Origin: Cytophagales bacterium | GTDB taxonomy: Bacteria > Bacteroidota > Bacteroidia > Cytophagales > Cyclobacteriaceae | DNA length: 64,000 bases | Assembly: GCA_022360015.1 (NCBI GenBank) | Contig: JAKSDQ010000158.1 | Coordinates: forward strand, 62,001-126,000 | Direction: 5' to 3' | Shown here: one piece after another, positions 42,301 to 50,668 of the stretch | Numbering within the stretch: the first letter of the stretch is position 1 | Layout: each line of letters starts with the position of its first letter | The notes under the pieces: generated by a model | Seen by the model: only the letters and a program-made list of their open reading frames with translations | What the model was told of the DNA's origin: nothing | Database searches by the model: none | Position numbers and translations under genes: made by a program

Positions 42301-43244
42301 GCAACTTTAATGGGGAAAATGCCAGGGGCACCTGGACGCTGATTGTGGAAGACAATGCGCCTGAAGATGGAGGGATTCTGAACGCTTGGGCCCTAGAGAT
42401 AGGCACACGTGTGTCCCGGCCCAAACCACCTTTTGATTTACAGGCTTCGCCAAGATCGGTAAATGCCATCACACTCACCTGGGAAGACGGTTCGAATAAT
42501 GAAGATAGTTTTGTGCTTGAAAGGTCGACATTCAATAATTCGAATTTTGAAGAAGTTGTCACATTAAATGCCAACTCCCGATCTTTTACGGATGAAGGAT
42601 TGATACCAGAAACCAATTATGTTTATCGCATCAGAGCCGTGAATGAATTTGGGGTATCGGACTATTCACCCGAGGTGGAAACGGCCACCTTGCCAGTAGC
42701 TCCCCGGAACCTCGTGGCTACTGTGCTTTCGGTAACCCGGATAGGACTTACCTGGTCTGACCTCTCCGCTGCCGAAGAAGGCTATATTATCGAGCGGTCA
42801 GAAGGAGATAATGAAAACTTTGTTGCCATACACACAACCGCTGCCAACATCCGGAGTTATATCGTTACGGGACTTGCGGAGAACACCACTTATTATTTCA
42901 GAGTTTATGCACAAAACCAGTTTGGGCAATCCTCATTCTCTGAAGAAGTAAATGCGACCACGTTGGTTGTGGGCATAGAAGAGGAAATCGCGCAAACCAT
43001 TGCTGTATTTCCCAACCCCACTGAAAATAACGTCAGGGTCGAAGTCGAGAAAGCAGGTTTCTCTATCGAGGGTATCAGGTTATCTGACATCCATGGCAAA
43101 GCGATACGATATCTTTCTGCCGATGACATAAAAAGGCAGGGCAATCCGTTGACACTGGAAATGAATACCAACGCCAAAGGCATGTATTTGTTGGAAATTG
43201 TCACGGATCAAGCCATCGTTATTAAAAGAATAATCAAGAAATAA
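39357..43244 (+). CDS. secreted metzincin metalloprotease with P-domain, FN3 repeats and T9SS tail
   Basis: This is a 1295-aa exported zinc protease of the reprolysin-like type. In order: signal peptide (1-~33), propeptide (~35-200), catalytic domain with zinc site HEIGHQFGATH (His362, Glu363, His366, His372) and Met-turn TTIMGYAGIC, a Ca-dependent Ig/PKD-like region (~440-560), further beta-sandwich segments, a proprotein convertase P-domain (~875-1010), two fibronectin type III domains (~1022-1110 and ~1115-1203), and a type IX secretion C-terminal tail (AVFPNPTENNVRVEVE... ending VIKRIIKK). It should be released or surface-bound after T9SS export and self-cleavage. Confidence 0.93.
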   Translation: MNKLGKITTSSFYSRLCIFSVITIFYFQTNAIAQNISIDEHYWSEHSSASTQSSAKLRIRTRSARALNLQFDAFSKQVGLIGKVKPDALHLAGATISLPLPDGTFGRYRVAESPIMSDELAQKFPQIKTYAGQGITDPTATIRFDITPKGFHAMIIKKDRVIYIDPAYDGNTTKYVAYYKRDYIRESSGFFEEPDHQLSKEKKAGEKKKATSRTVSSRASGSEIRTYRLAVAATGEYTTFHGGSVTLGLAAIITSINRVNGIYEREVAIRMILIGDNDKIIYTDSPTDPYTNSNSELLLDENQTNLDDVIGSANYDIGHVFSTGDGGLATEDGVCSSNSKARGTTGRPTPQGDPFDVDFVAHEIGHQFGATHTFNGTDGNCNAFNRSALTSYEPGSGTTIMGYAGICDSHNIQTNSDDYFHTVSYDQIAEFITNGMGNSCGSSSSTGNTPPTVNAGADYFIPVNTPFTLTGSGSDPDGDPLTYCWEQFDLGPAGPPDDPNTTGPLFRSFPPVNAPSRTFPQLSDILNNTTTLGEILPAIKRSMEFRLTVRDNKSGGGGVNYDNMTVNVADVPAKFEITNFNQPQTIQSGFPENITWEVANTDLPPINTQLVNILLSTDGGLTFPLILAQNVDNDGFETVIFPDNPTDQARIKIEAANNIYFDINNQDFSIEAPAAPDFAVVVDPISSSICIPSDAIFTVEVISVLGFSDPVNFVVNNLPAGVAANFSDNPVIPGNSTTLTITNTGAAAPDEYSIELASSAGSQNNQNEINLSIQSTIFIKPEPLSPGNGAVDVALVPSMSWVDNPKIEKYTFELALDPDFNNIIDSVFDLSEPSYQLKMPLESNETFYWRVIGTNSCGTGEYSEIFSFTTLTINYFSFESTDVPKIIEEADPNTVTSILEIQIVEDLIISDLNVINLKGEHTFINDLSFTLRSPVGTEVALFANICSSEANFDLSLDDESPNTIFACPPTSGEAYTPAEPLSNFNGENARGTWTLIVEDNAPEDGGILNAWALEIGTRVSRPKPPFDLQASPRSVNAITLTWEDGSNNEDSFVLERSTFNNSNFEEVVTLNANSRSFTDEGLIPETNYVYRIRAVNEFGVSDYSPEVETATLPVAPRNLVATVLSVTRIGLTWSDLSAAEEGYIIERSEGDNENFVAIHTTAANIRSYIVTGLAENTTYYFRVYAQNQFGQSSFSEEVNATTLVVGIEEEIAQTIAVFPNPTENNVRVEVEKAGFSIEGIRLSDIHGKAIRYLSADDIKRQGNPLTLEMNTNAKGMYLLEIVTDQAIVIKRIIKK

Positions 43245-43272
43245 TATGAATTTTCTTTTCTAACTTTAAGGC

Positions 43273-46065
43273 ATGAACAAGCCTGATAAAACGCTCTTTT
43301 TGCTGGACGCTATGGCCCTTATATACCGTGCTCATTTCGCTTTCAGCAAAACGCCCAGAATCAATTCAAAAGGTCAGAATACCGGGGCCGCCTTAGGTTT
43401 TACCAATACCCTGGTAGAAGTCATTCAAAAAAGAAAACCCTCTCACATAGGCGTGGCATTCGACACTTTTGCCCCAACCTTCAGGCATGAACAATATGCC
43501 GAATACAAAGCAGGAAGGGAGGAAGTGCCGGAAGATATCGTCAGTAATCTCCCCTACATCCGCAAGATCATTCAAGGATTTGGTATCCCTATATTGGAAC
43601 TGGACGGGTACGAGGCGGACGACATCGTCGGAACACTGGCTAAAAAGGCTGGCAAACAGGGTTTTGAAGTTTACATGATGACCTCAGACAAGGATTACGC
43701 ACAACTGGTAGAGGAAAACATTTATCTCTATAAACCAGCCTTTATGGGCAATGGTGTCGACATTCTGGGTGTTGAAGAGGTGAAAAAGAAGTTTGAAATT
43801 GACGAAGTCGATCAGGTAAGGGATTTACTCGGCTTACAAGGTGATAAGGTGGATAACATCCCTGGAATTCCCGGAATTGGTGCCAAAACGGCGATAAAAC
43901 TGTTAAAAGCTTATGGAACCGTTGAAAACCTGATAGCGAATGCCGACGATTTAAAAGGAAAACAAAAAGAAAACGTCGTTAATTTTGGCCAGCAGGGAAT
44001 CATGTCCAAAGAACTGGCCACGATCAGGCAAGATGTTCCTGTCAATTTTGTGGAAGAGGACCTGGTTTATACCGGCCCGCAGGAGGATGTATTGAACGGG
44101 CTTTTTGAGGAATTGGAGTTTCGCACTTTATCAAAAAGAATTTTCAACAAAGCGGAGGAAAAGCCGAAGACCAAAGCGGAGGAAAGCGGACAAATGGTCA
44201 TGTTTGAAACTGTCGATACCGATGAAAAAATAGCAACCAACGACCCTCCTGAAAAAAACAACATATACACCGTAATTCATGATTACCACCTGATTGACAC
44301 ACCCGCATTAAGAAAAAGCCTAATCAGTTACCTGAAAAAGCAGGAGGAATATTGCTTCGATACCGAAACTACCAGCATAGAACCTGTAGAAGCCGAACTG
44401 GTGGGCATAGCCTTCGCTTATCATCCAAAAGAGGCTTACTACGTGCCCGTGCCGGAAGATCAGATAGAAGCCCAAAAGATTGTAGATGAATTCAGGGAGA
44501 TCCTGGAGGATAAAAAAATCCTGAAAATCGGCCAGAATCTGAAGTACGATATTCAGGTGCTCAAAAATTACAATGTCCAGGTTGAAGGACCCTTTTTTGA
44601 CACCATGCTGGCCCACTACCTGATCGATCCCGAAACCCGTCATAACATGGATGTACTGGCCGAAAATTATCTGAGTTATTCGCCGGTTTCCATTACCTCC
44701 CTGATTGGGAAAAAAAGTGGAAAGCAGGGAAATATGCGGGATGTGGAAATTGAAAAGGTGGTGGAATACGCTGGAGAAGATGCTGACATCACCCTTCAAT
44801 TGAAACAAGTACTTGAAAAAGATCTGAACGACAACTTGAAAAAGCTATTTGAAGAGGTGGAAATTCCATTAGTCAATGTATTGGCGGAGATGGAGTATAG
44901 TGGTGTGAAAATAGACGTTGAAGCGCTGGAAGAAATGTCTGTCGAACTCAGAGACGCCAGTGCTAAAGTTGAACAGGAGATATATGAGATTGCCGGAACC
45001 ACTTTCAACATTGCCAGTCCCAAACAGCTCGGTGAAATTCTTTTCGATCGATTGAAGCTGGTTGAAAAACCAAAAAAAACCAAAACCGGCCAATATGCAA
45101 CCGGAGAGGACATACTATCGAAACTGGCCAAAGAGCATGAGATAGCCAGCAAAATTATGGAGTTCCGGGAATACCAGAAGCTAAAATCCACCTACGTAGA
45201 TGCGCTGCCAAAAATGGTTATCCCCAAAGATGGGAGGGTGCACACCGATTACCGCCAGGCAGTAGCAGCAACCGGAAGGCTAAGTTCCAATAATCCTAAC
45301 CTGCAAAACATTCCTATCCGTACGGCCAAAGGAAGGGAAATAAGAAAGGCATTTGTACCTATGGATGAAAACCACACGCTGGTTTCTGCCGATTACTCCC
45401 AGGTCGAGCTTCGTATTGTAGCAGCCCTGGCGCGCGATGAAAGCATGATGGAAGCATTTAAAAACGGCAGGGATATTCACGCAACAACCGCCAGTAAGGT
45501 TTTTAAGGTACCACTGGAGGAAATAGAGTCGGGCATGAGGAGAAAAGCCAAAGAGGTAAACTTTGGGATTATTTATGGCATATCGGCTTTTGGTCTCGCG
45601 CAAAATTTGAATATTTCAAGAACCGAGGCAAAGGAAATTATCGACGCCTACTTTGAGGAATTCCCCGCTATCAAGCGATACATGGATGACTCAATCGACC
45701 AGGCACGTGAAAAGGGTTATGCTGAAACCATTTTAGGCAGAAGAAGATATCTGCGTGACATTAATTCACGGAATATGACCGTCAGGGGTTTTGCCGAAAG
45801 AAATGCCATCAATGCACCTATACAGGGAAGCGCGGCAGATATTATCAAAATTGCCATGATCAACATTCACAACTGGCTGCAAAAGGAAAATCTTAAATCC
45901 AAAATGATTTTGCAGGTACATGATGAATTGGTCTTCGATGCAGCCAATGATGAACTGAAACTACTGAAAGAAAAAATCCCGGAACTGATGAAAAGTGCGG
46001 TCAACCTCGCTGTGCCTTTTGAAGTAGAAATAGGTACCGGTAACAACTGGCTCGAAGCCCATTAG
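43273..46065 (+). CDS. polA: DNA polymerase I
   Basis: PolA fills gaps and removes RNA primers. The 930-aa protein has all three domains: N-terminal 5'-3' exonuclease/FEN (GYEADDIVGTLAKKA, LQGDKVDNIPGIPGIGAKTA), an apparently active 3'-5' exonuclease (CFDTETTSIEP), and the polymerase with motif A VSADYSQVELRIVAALARDE, motif B RRKAKEVNFGIIYG and motif C LQVHDELVFD. It follows the protease stop by 28 bases. TAACTTTA just before the start resembles a -7 element. Confidence 0.98.
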   Translation: MNKPDKTLFLLDAMALIYRAHFAFSKTPRINSKGQNTGAALGFTNTLVEVIQKRKPSHIGVAFDTFAPTFRHEQYAEYKAGREEVPEDIVSNLPYIRKIIQGFGIPILELDGYEADDIVGTLAKKAGKQGFEVYMMTSDKDYAQLVEENIYLYKPAFMGNGVDILGVEEVKKKFEIDEVDQVRDLLGLQGDKVDNIPGIPGIGAKTAIKLLKAYGTVENLIANADDLKGKQKENVVNFGQQGIMSKELATIRQDVPVNFVEEDLVYTGPQEDVLNGLFEELEFRTLSKRIFNKAEEKPKTKAEESGQMVMFETVDTDEKIATNDPPEKNNIYTVIHDYHLIDTPALRKSLISYLKKQEEYCFDTETTSIEPVEAELVGIAFAYHPKEAYYVPVPEDQIEAQKIVDEFREILEDKKILKIGQNLKYDIQVLKNYNVQVEGPFFDTMLAHYLIDPETRHNMDVLAENYLSYSPVSITSLIGKKSGKQGNMRDVEIEKVVEYAGEDADITLQLKQVLEKDLNDNLKKLFEEVEIPLVNVLAEMEYSGVKIDVEALEEMSVELRDASAKVEQEIYEIAGTTFNIASPKQLGEILFDRLKLVEKPKKTKTGQYATGEDILSKLAKEHEIASKIMEFREYQKLKSTYVDALPKMVIPKDGRVHTDYRQAVAATGRLSSNNPNLQNIPIRTAKGREIRKAFVPMDENHTLVSADYSQVELRIVAALARDESMMEAFKNGRDIHATTASKVFKVPLEEIESGMRRKAKEVNFGIIYGISAFGLAQNLNISRTEAKEIIDAYFEEFPAIKRYMDDSIDQAREKGYAETILGRRRYLRDINSRNMTVRGFAERNAINAPIQGSAADIIKIAMINIHNWLQKENLKSKMILQVHDELVFDAANDELKLLKEKIPELMKSAVNLAVPFEVEIGTGNNWLEAH

Positions 46066-46075
46066 TTACGACATT

Positions 46076-46309
46076 CAGCCAACAATTTCCAACACCCCAT
46101 ATCCACCCCTTTGTGCCTCTTTTATCTGTAACAAATGAAAAGTAACCATTAACATCGGTTGATACCCCGTCACAGGCATCCTTCAGATAAACATTCGCCC
46201 AGATAACAGGCTGACCTTTCCGGTCAGTCAAATATCTTTTTATAGTCACCTGGCCCATCAAATAGGGACTTAACGAGGTGAAGAACCGTAAAGATATCCG
46301 TGCTTTCAT
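46076..46309 (-). pseudogene. relic of a carboxypeptidase-regulatory-like domain protein
   Basis: The minus strand reads GQVTIKRYLTDRKGQPVIWA, then NVYLKDACDGVSTDVNGYFSF, the hallmark of a CarboxypepD_reg-like sandwich as at the N terminus of TonB-dependent receptors. After VTDKR the sense appears to continue one base out of frame as GGYGVLEIVG, then stops. No plug, barrel or peptidase follows, because polA ends at 46065. This looks like the truncated, frameshifted end of a once longer protein. The stretch 46310-46433 between it and the next gene shows nothing else. Confidence 0.6.
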
Positions 46310-46433
46310 AGCGCTTATTTGTTTGGGTCAAATCTGCGCTTAAAAAATTGTGTTAATAAAAAAGACCGGCTGAAACGTTGGATCACCCGGATGAATTGTA
46401 AAAACAGGTGGAACTAAAAGTAAGTGCTAACCT

Positions 46434-47402
46434 TTACCGGAAAGGCAGCTTGCCCAGATCAACATTACCGCCGGTCAGAATAATCCCGGTTTTTCTGCCG
46501 GCAAAAATCTCCTTCCTTTTTAACAAGGCAGCAAAAGGAACTGCGCAGGAAGGTTCTATGATGATTTTCATTCTTTCCCAGATTGTGCGCATTGCATGGA
46601 CAATTTCCTCATCCGTTACTGTAATAATTTCGCTCACGTGATTTTTGATGATGCCAAAGGTTTTCACAGACAGGGTGGTCAATAACCCATCAGCAATAGT
46701 CGCAGGATTGGCACAAGGGACAATGGTTCCGGCCTTCATCGATCGATAGGCATCATCGGCGCCGGATGGTTCTCCGGCAATGACTTTGGTTTTGGGTGAC
46801 CAGTAAAGACAGGACAACGCTGTGCCACTCAGCAAGCCCCCACCCCCAACCGGGGCCATGATAATATCAAAATTGCCTTCATCTTCAATCAATTCTTTAG
46901 CAGCGGTCGCCTGTCCGGCAATAATCCTGTAGTCATCGAATGGATGGATGGTAACCGCTCCCGTTTGCTCAATGACCTTTTGCAAAGTATCTTTCCTGGA
47001 TTTCAGTGTGGGTGCACAGGGTATTACCTTAGCGCCATACTCTTCTACTGCCTTTCTTTTCACGGTTGGCGCATTTTCCGGCATAACGATATAGGCATCT
47101 ATTCCCTGTATTCTTGCGGCCAGTGCCAATCCCTGGGCATGGTTTCCCGAAGAATGAGTGGCTACCCCTCTTTGTTTTTCTTCATCACTCAGTGAAAGTA
47201 CCGCGTTAGTGGCCCCCCTGAATTTAAAAGCCCCGACCTTTTGAAAATTCTCACATTTAAAATATATCCGCGCCCCCGAAATGTCGTTGATACTCCGGTT
47301 TGTCATAATCGGGGTGCGATGGATAAAAGGTTCGATACTTTCATGTGCTTGTCGGATGATTTCAGCGGTTGGTATATTCTTCGTTAAAATTGTCATAGTC
47401 AA
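46434..47402 (-). CDS. PLP-dependent ammonia-lyase (threonine/serine dehydratase-like)
   Basis: This is a fold-type II PLP enzyme of 322 aa. KCENFQKVGAFKFRGA carries the Schiff-base lysine, SSGNHAQGLALAA the substrate loop, VGGGGLLSG the phosphate-binding glycine loop, and ILTGGNVDL the C-terminal serine/glycine site. The ACT regulatory domain of biosynthetic IlvA is absent. Catabolic threonine dehydratase, serine racemase and threo-3-hydroxyaspartate ammonia-lyase share this plan and cannot be distinguished here. Confidence 0.92.
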   Translation of the reverse strand: MTMTILTKNIPTAEIIRQAHESIEPFIHRTPIMTNRSINDISGARIYFKCENFQKVGAFKFRGATNAVLSLSDEEKQRGVATHSSGNHAQGLALAARIQGIDAYIVMPENAPTVKRKAVEEYGAKVIPCAPTLKSRKDTLQKVIEQTGAVTIHPFDDYRIIAGQATAAKELIEDEGNFDIIMAPVGGGGLLSGTALSCLYWSPKTKVIAGEPSGADDAYRSMKAGTIVPCANPATIADGLLTTLSVKTFGIIKNHVSEIITVTDEEIVHAMRTIWERMKIIIEPSCAVPFAALLKRKEIFAGRKTGIILTGGNVDLGKLPFR

Positions 47403-47482
47403 TCACTAATTTTACCTAAATTAGTGATAATTAAATTATTTATCGGTCACTATTTTTTTACAACCATATTCTGATTAAAACA

Positions 47483-47998
47483 GTGGACAATTACGCAGAA
47501 AATTTTAAAGATTTGATAGTTGTGGAAGTAAAAAGAAGGATTATCAAGGAATCGGTTCCCCGTATTAAAAAGTGTTTGTCAAAGCTGTCCCAAGAGGAAA
47601 TCTGGAGGCGGCCCAACAAGGAAACGGTCAGTGTTGGCAACCTCGTCCTGCATCTGTGCGGAAATGTTTCGCAATGGGTGCTGAGCGGCTTGGGTAATGT
47701 GCCCGATACCCGGGAAAGGGATCGTGAATTTAGTGAAACAGAAGGCATATCCGCTGATAAACTGATGGAGGATATGGAAGGTTTAATGCAAAAGGTATCT
47801 GACGTACTGGATAGTCTGTCGCCTGCGGATCTGCTTGAAGTTAGAAGGGTGCAGGGATTTGAGGAGACAGGTGTGGCCATACTTATGCATGTAACAGAGC
47901 ATTTCTCCTATCATACCGGCCAGATCACTTATTATGTGAAGACCAATAAAAATATCGATATGAATTATTATGGAGGAATCGATCTGAATAAAAAATGA
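47483..47998 (+). CDS. DinB-family protein
   Basis: The protein is a four-helix-bundle DinB/YfiT-like protein of 171 aa. Metal-binding histidines are visible in NLVLHLCGNV and in LMHVTEHFSYHTGQITYYVK, the latter being the standard DinB C-terminal His pair. Some members are bacillithiol or mycothiol transferases and others are uncharacterised. The start is GTG at 47483. It is divergent from the ammonia-lyase gene and followed by the nitroreductase gene (37-base A-rich gap). Confidence 0.85.
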   Translation: MDNYAENFKDLIVVEVKRRIIKESVPRIKKCLSKLSQEEIWRRPNKETVSVGNLVLHLCGNVSQWVLSGLGNVPDTRERDREFSETEGISADKLMEDMEGLMQKVSDVLDSLSPADLLEVRRVQGFEETGVAILMHVTEHFSYHTGQITYYVKTNKNIDMNYYGGIDLNKK

Positions 47999-48035
47999 AA
48001 ATCAAAATGAAAATTAAAATAAAAACAGGAAGTAA

Positions 48036-48623
48036 ATGCAGTTTGATATATCAGTAGTTAATCAATTGATCCAGGAGCGGCGATCAATTTTTCCCGTACA
48101 TTATTCCGGTGAGCCGGTACCCAGGTTTATTGTAGAAAAAATGCTGGAAAATGCCAACTGGGCACCGACACACCGGTTTACGGAGCCATGGCGGTTTAAG
48201 GTGTTTACAGGGAGTGGGATCGCGAAGTTGGCAACGTTTCAGGCAAATATGTACAAAGAGCAAAACAGCGGAAATGGTGACTTTGAGGAAAGTAAATATG
48301 AAAAGCTGCTTAAAAAGCCGCTTTTATGTTCCCATATTATCTCAATTGGCATGCACCGCGATGAAAAGAAAAGTATTCCGGAGGTAGAAGAGATCGCCTC
48401 TGTAGCCATGGCTGTACAAAATATGTACCTGACTGCAACGGCCTATGGGGTGGGTTGTTATTGGGGAACGGGAGGTGTAACCTATATGGAGGAAGCCAAA
48501 CCTTTTTTTGACCTGGAAGCATCAGATAAATTACTCGGGTTTTTATATCTCGGTATGCCCGCCAAAGCCTGGCCTAAAAGCAGAAGAAGACCCATCCGGG
48601 AAAAGGTACAATGGGTAGATTAG
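48036..48623 (+). CDS. nitroreductase-family protein
   Basis: This is an FMN-dependent oxidoreductase of 195 aa. FMN-binding segments are IQERRSIFPVHYSGEPVP, the NANWAPTHRFTEPWRF loop, and YGVGCYWGTGGVTYM near the middle. LGFLYLGMPAKAWPKSRRR is the usual C-terminal motif. Family members reduce nitro compounds, quinones or enones. The physiological substrate is unknown. It probably shares a transcript with the DinB gene. Confidence 0.92.
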   Translation: MQFDISVVNQLIQERRSIFPVHYSGEPVPRFIVEKMLENANWAPTHRFTEPWRFKVFTGSGIAKLATFQANMYKEQNSGNGDFEESKYEKLLKKPLLCSHIISIGMHRDEKKSIPEVEEIASVAMAVQNMYLTATAYGVGCYWGTGGVTYMEEAKPFFDLEASDKLLGFLYLGMPAKAWPKSRRRPIREKVQWVD

Positions 48624-48651
48624 CTAACATTTTGATCTTAAATCATACCGT

Positions 48652-48705
48652 TGCTACTACTGCCACTGTTGCTCCTACTGTTGCTGTTGCTCGCATTGTT
48701 GCTGT
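48652..48705 (-). repeat. CAGCAA-type microsatellite at the methyltransferase 3' end
   Basis: Imperfect tandem copies of TTGCTG/TTGCTC (plus strand) span the last codons and the stop of the methyltransferase gene and continue past it. They encode the poly-glutamine end. Different copy numbers would change the tail length or the position of the stop. Confidence 0.55.
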
Positions 48706-49418
48706 CCTCGTACGATGACAAGCCAACGGAAAGCCCAATGCCAACGGATGGTGTAATGTTCAATTCCGGCTTGCCTGAAAATCTTGTGCCAATCGTGTTT
48801 CCGAAACGATCGGGCAACAGACAAAGGTGCGTCGTTTTTTACCATATAGGATTTAGAGAACAGGCGGGTAAGTATTTTAATGGCGTGATAAGCCAGCCAA
48901 TGACGATGTAAATCATTGATGACCATGCCAATCCTGACCTGGGATTTCAAGTGTGTAAACAAGTCAATGAGTTGGTCATCAGTAAAATGATGGGCGAATA
49001 GGGTACAAGTGATGATATCATAGGTTTCGCTTTTAAAAGCTTCTGAAAACACATCCAGGGCGCGATGATGAATTTCTGAAAAGGCGCCTGTGTTTTCCCT
49101 GGCATAGTCGACAATGGCATGATTGGCATCGATCCCGGTCAACTTTAAATTTAGTCCTTTACCTCGCGAACATTTTGCAATCTGAACCATCATATCACCA
49201 CCACCACTCCCAAGATCGGCTACCGACAAATGATCCCCGGTTGTATGAAGGTCCGATTGCTTCAGTAGCTTTTGAAAACCTTTGATCGTCACTTGATTGC
49301 CGCCCAGCCAGTGGTTAATGAACTTTAGTTCTTTTAAAGTTTGGAAAATGACTCCATCCGAAAAGTCCAGATCGTCCATAATTTCCAATTGCTCAGACCT
49401 TTGATCAAACATTGACAC
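48675..49418 (-). CDS. class I SAM-dependent methyltransferase of the type III PKS cluster
   Basis: The 247-aa Rossmann methyltransferase has motif I VADLGSGGGDMMVQIAK, the acidic motif II LTGIDAN, and YDIITCTLFAHHFTD (motif III/post-I). It starts 10 bases after the polyketide synthase stop and is translated from the same message. In the srs phenolic-lipid operon of Streptomyces, the type III PKS is likewise followed by a methyltransferase that O-methylates the product. The C terminus ends in a glutamine-rich tail (GQQQCEQQQQ) encoded by a GTTGCT-type microsatellite. Confidence 0.88.
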   Translation of the reverse strand: MSMFDQRSEQLEIMDDLDFSDGVIFQTLKELKFINHWLGGNQVTIKGFQKLLKQSDLHTTGDHLSVADLGSGGGDMMVQIAKCSRGKGLNLKLTGIDANHAIVDYARENTGAFSEIHHRALDVFSEAFKSETYDIITCTLFAHHFTDDQLIDLFTHLKSQVRIGMVINDLHRHWLAYHAIKILTRLFSKSYMVKNDAPLSVARSFRKHDWHKIFRQAGIEHYTIRWHWAFRWLVIVRGQQQCEQQQQ

Positions 49419-49428
49419 AGCTTTCCAA

Positions 49429-50538
49429 TCAGTTTCCTACAACTTTTAATACCATACTTTCCAACGTTAGTCCGGGCCCGAAAGCCAGACCCAGTACGTG
49501 ATTACCCCGGTCTTCGGAGGTCAAATCATCAAAAAGTAATTTCAACACATAAAGTATGGTAGGGCTTGACATATTCCCGAATTCTTTCAAAATTTCATAG
49601 GCATAATAGTTATCTTTCTTCTCAATAGCCAGTTCCTTCTCTATAACCTGCAATATTTTTTTTCCACCCGGATGTATAGCGTATTTGTCGAAATTTTCAA
49701 CAGGCACCCGGAGGTTTTCTTTCAATTGGGTGATTAAAGCCCTTATTCCGGTCTTTATCACTTCAGGCACATAGGCTGAAAGCGTCATTTCAAACCCAAA
49801 ATCCCCGATGCTCCAGGCCATATCAGTGGCACCCTGCGGCATGATGTCACTACGAAATGACTGAACCGCCAGCGCCACGTCTGCCCCAGGGTCATTTTCC
49901 ATGATGATAGCTGCTGAACCGTCGCCAAATAAGGCATTGGCCAACAGGTTATCCTCACTTGGCATTTTCTGAAAATGAAGACTACAAAGCTCAACACATA
50001 CAATCAACACTTTCGCTTTTGGGTCGGCGCTGCATATAGTATGTCCCAGCTTGATTGCGTTAAAGGCAGCGTAGCAACCCATGAAGTTAATACAAAAGCG
50101 TTGTATGGAAGGATCGAGACCTAAGGTATTGATCAGATCGATATCAAGGCCTGGGGCATACATGCCTGTACAGCTAACGGTAATCAGATGAGTAACTTCC
50201 CGGGGTGTAACAGAGGTTGGTCCGGCTAAACATGCCCGGGAGGCTGCGACGGCCAGAGGCAGTGCCTCCTTTCGATAAAGTTCCATTCTGAACTTTGTGG
50301 CTGGAAAGGGTTCGAGGTTTTCATTATTGGGATAAAATTCATAGGAACCCGGAGGGTTTCCGTAATCCGGGATCACCGCATAACGGTATTGAATGCCAGT
50401 CGCCCTGTACAGTGCTAATAAACGCTGTTTTTCCCTGGTATCGAATTGATGAGCGGTACTCATAAATTCTGCAATTTTTGCCTGTTCGATTCTATATGGC
50501 GGATTTGCGGTTTCTATCGCAGAAATACATACCTCCAT
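49429..50538 (-). CDS. type III polyketide synthase (chalcone/alkylresorcinol synthase-like)
   Basis: Type III PKSs extend acyl-CoA starters with malonyl-CoA without an acyl carrier protein. The 369-aa protein has the complete Cys-His-Asn triad: Cys155 in INFMGCYAAFNA, His289 in AIHPGGKKIL and Asn322 in FGNMSSPTILYVL, plus FGDGSAAII and the C-terminal GLAFGPGLTLE (GFGPG loop). It lies head to head with the UbiA gene and in operon with the methyltransferase. The product is likely an alkylated phenol or pyrone. The starter cannot be read from sequence. Confidence 0.95.
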   Translation of the reverse strand: MEVCISAIETANPPYRIEQAKIAEFMSTAHQFDTREKQRLLALYRATGIQYRYAVIPDYGNPPGSYEFYPNNENLEPFPATKFRMELYRKEALPLAVAASRACLAGPTSVTPREVTHLITVSCTGMYAPGLDIDLINTLGLDPSIQRFCINFMGCYAAFNAIKLGHTICSADPKAKVLIVCVELCSLHFQKMPSEDNLLANALFGDGSAAIIMENDPGADVALAVQSFRSDIMPQGATDMAWSIGDFGFEMTLSAYVPEVIKTGIRALITQLKENLRVPVENFDKYAIHPGGKKILQVIEKELAIEKKDNYYAYEILKEFGNMSSPTILYVLKLLFDDLTSEDRGNHVLGLAFGPGLTLESMVLKVVGN

Positions 50539-50668
50539 TTATACTTTCCCGTCCTTCCTTGATATTTGTAAAATCTGAAATCTGATGGTTATTGTTATTT
50601 TTTCCGTTTTAACAATTATTAATTATAAGCAAATTTTTAATAAATTGTTCCTAATCAATTTTATTTAA

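Noticed and set aside
46001-46075. extension of the relic frame into the end of polA
   Set aside because: It overlaps conserved polA codons, and the sense of the relic is lost at the frameshift. Only 46076-46309 is reported.
48000-48030. A-rich direct repeats before the nitroreductase gene as a mobile element end
   Set aside because: Simple AAAATGAAAATC-type low complexity. No inverted repeats or duplications frame it.
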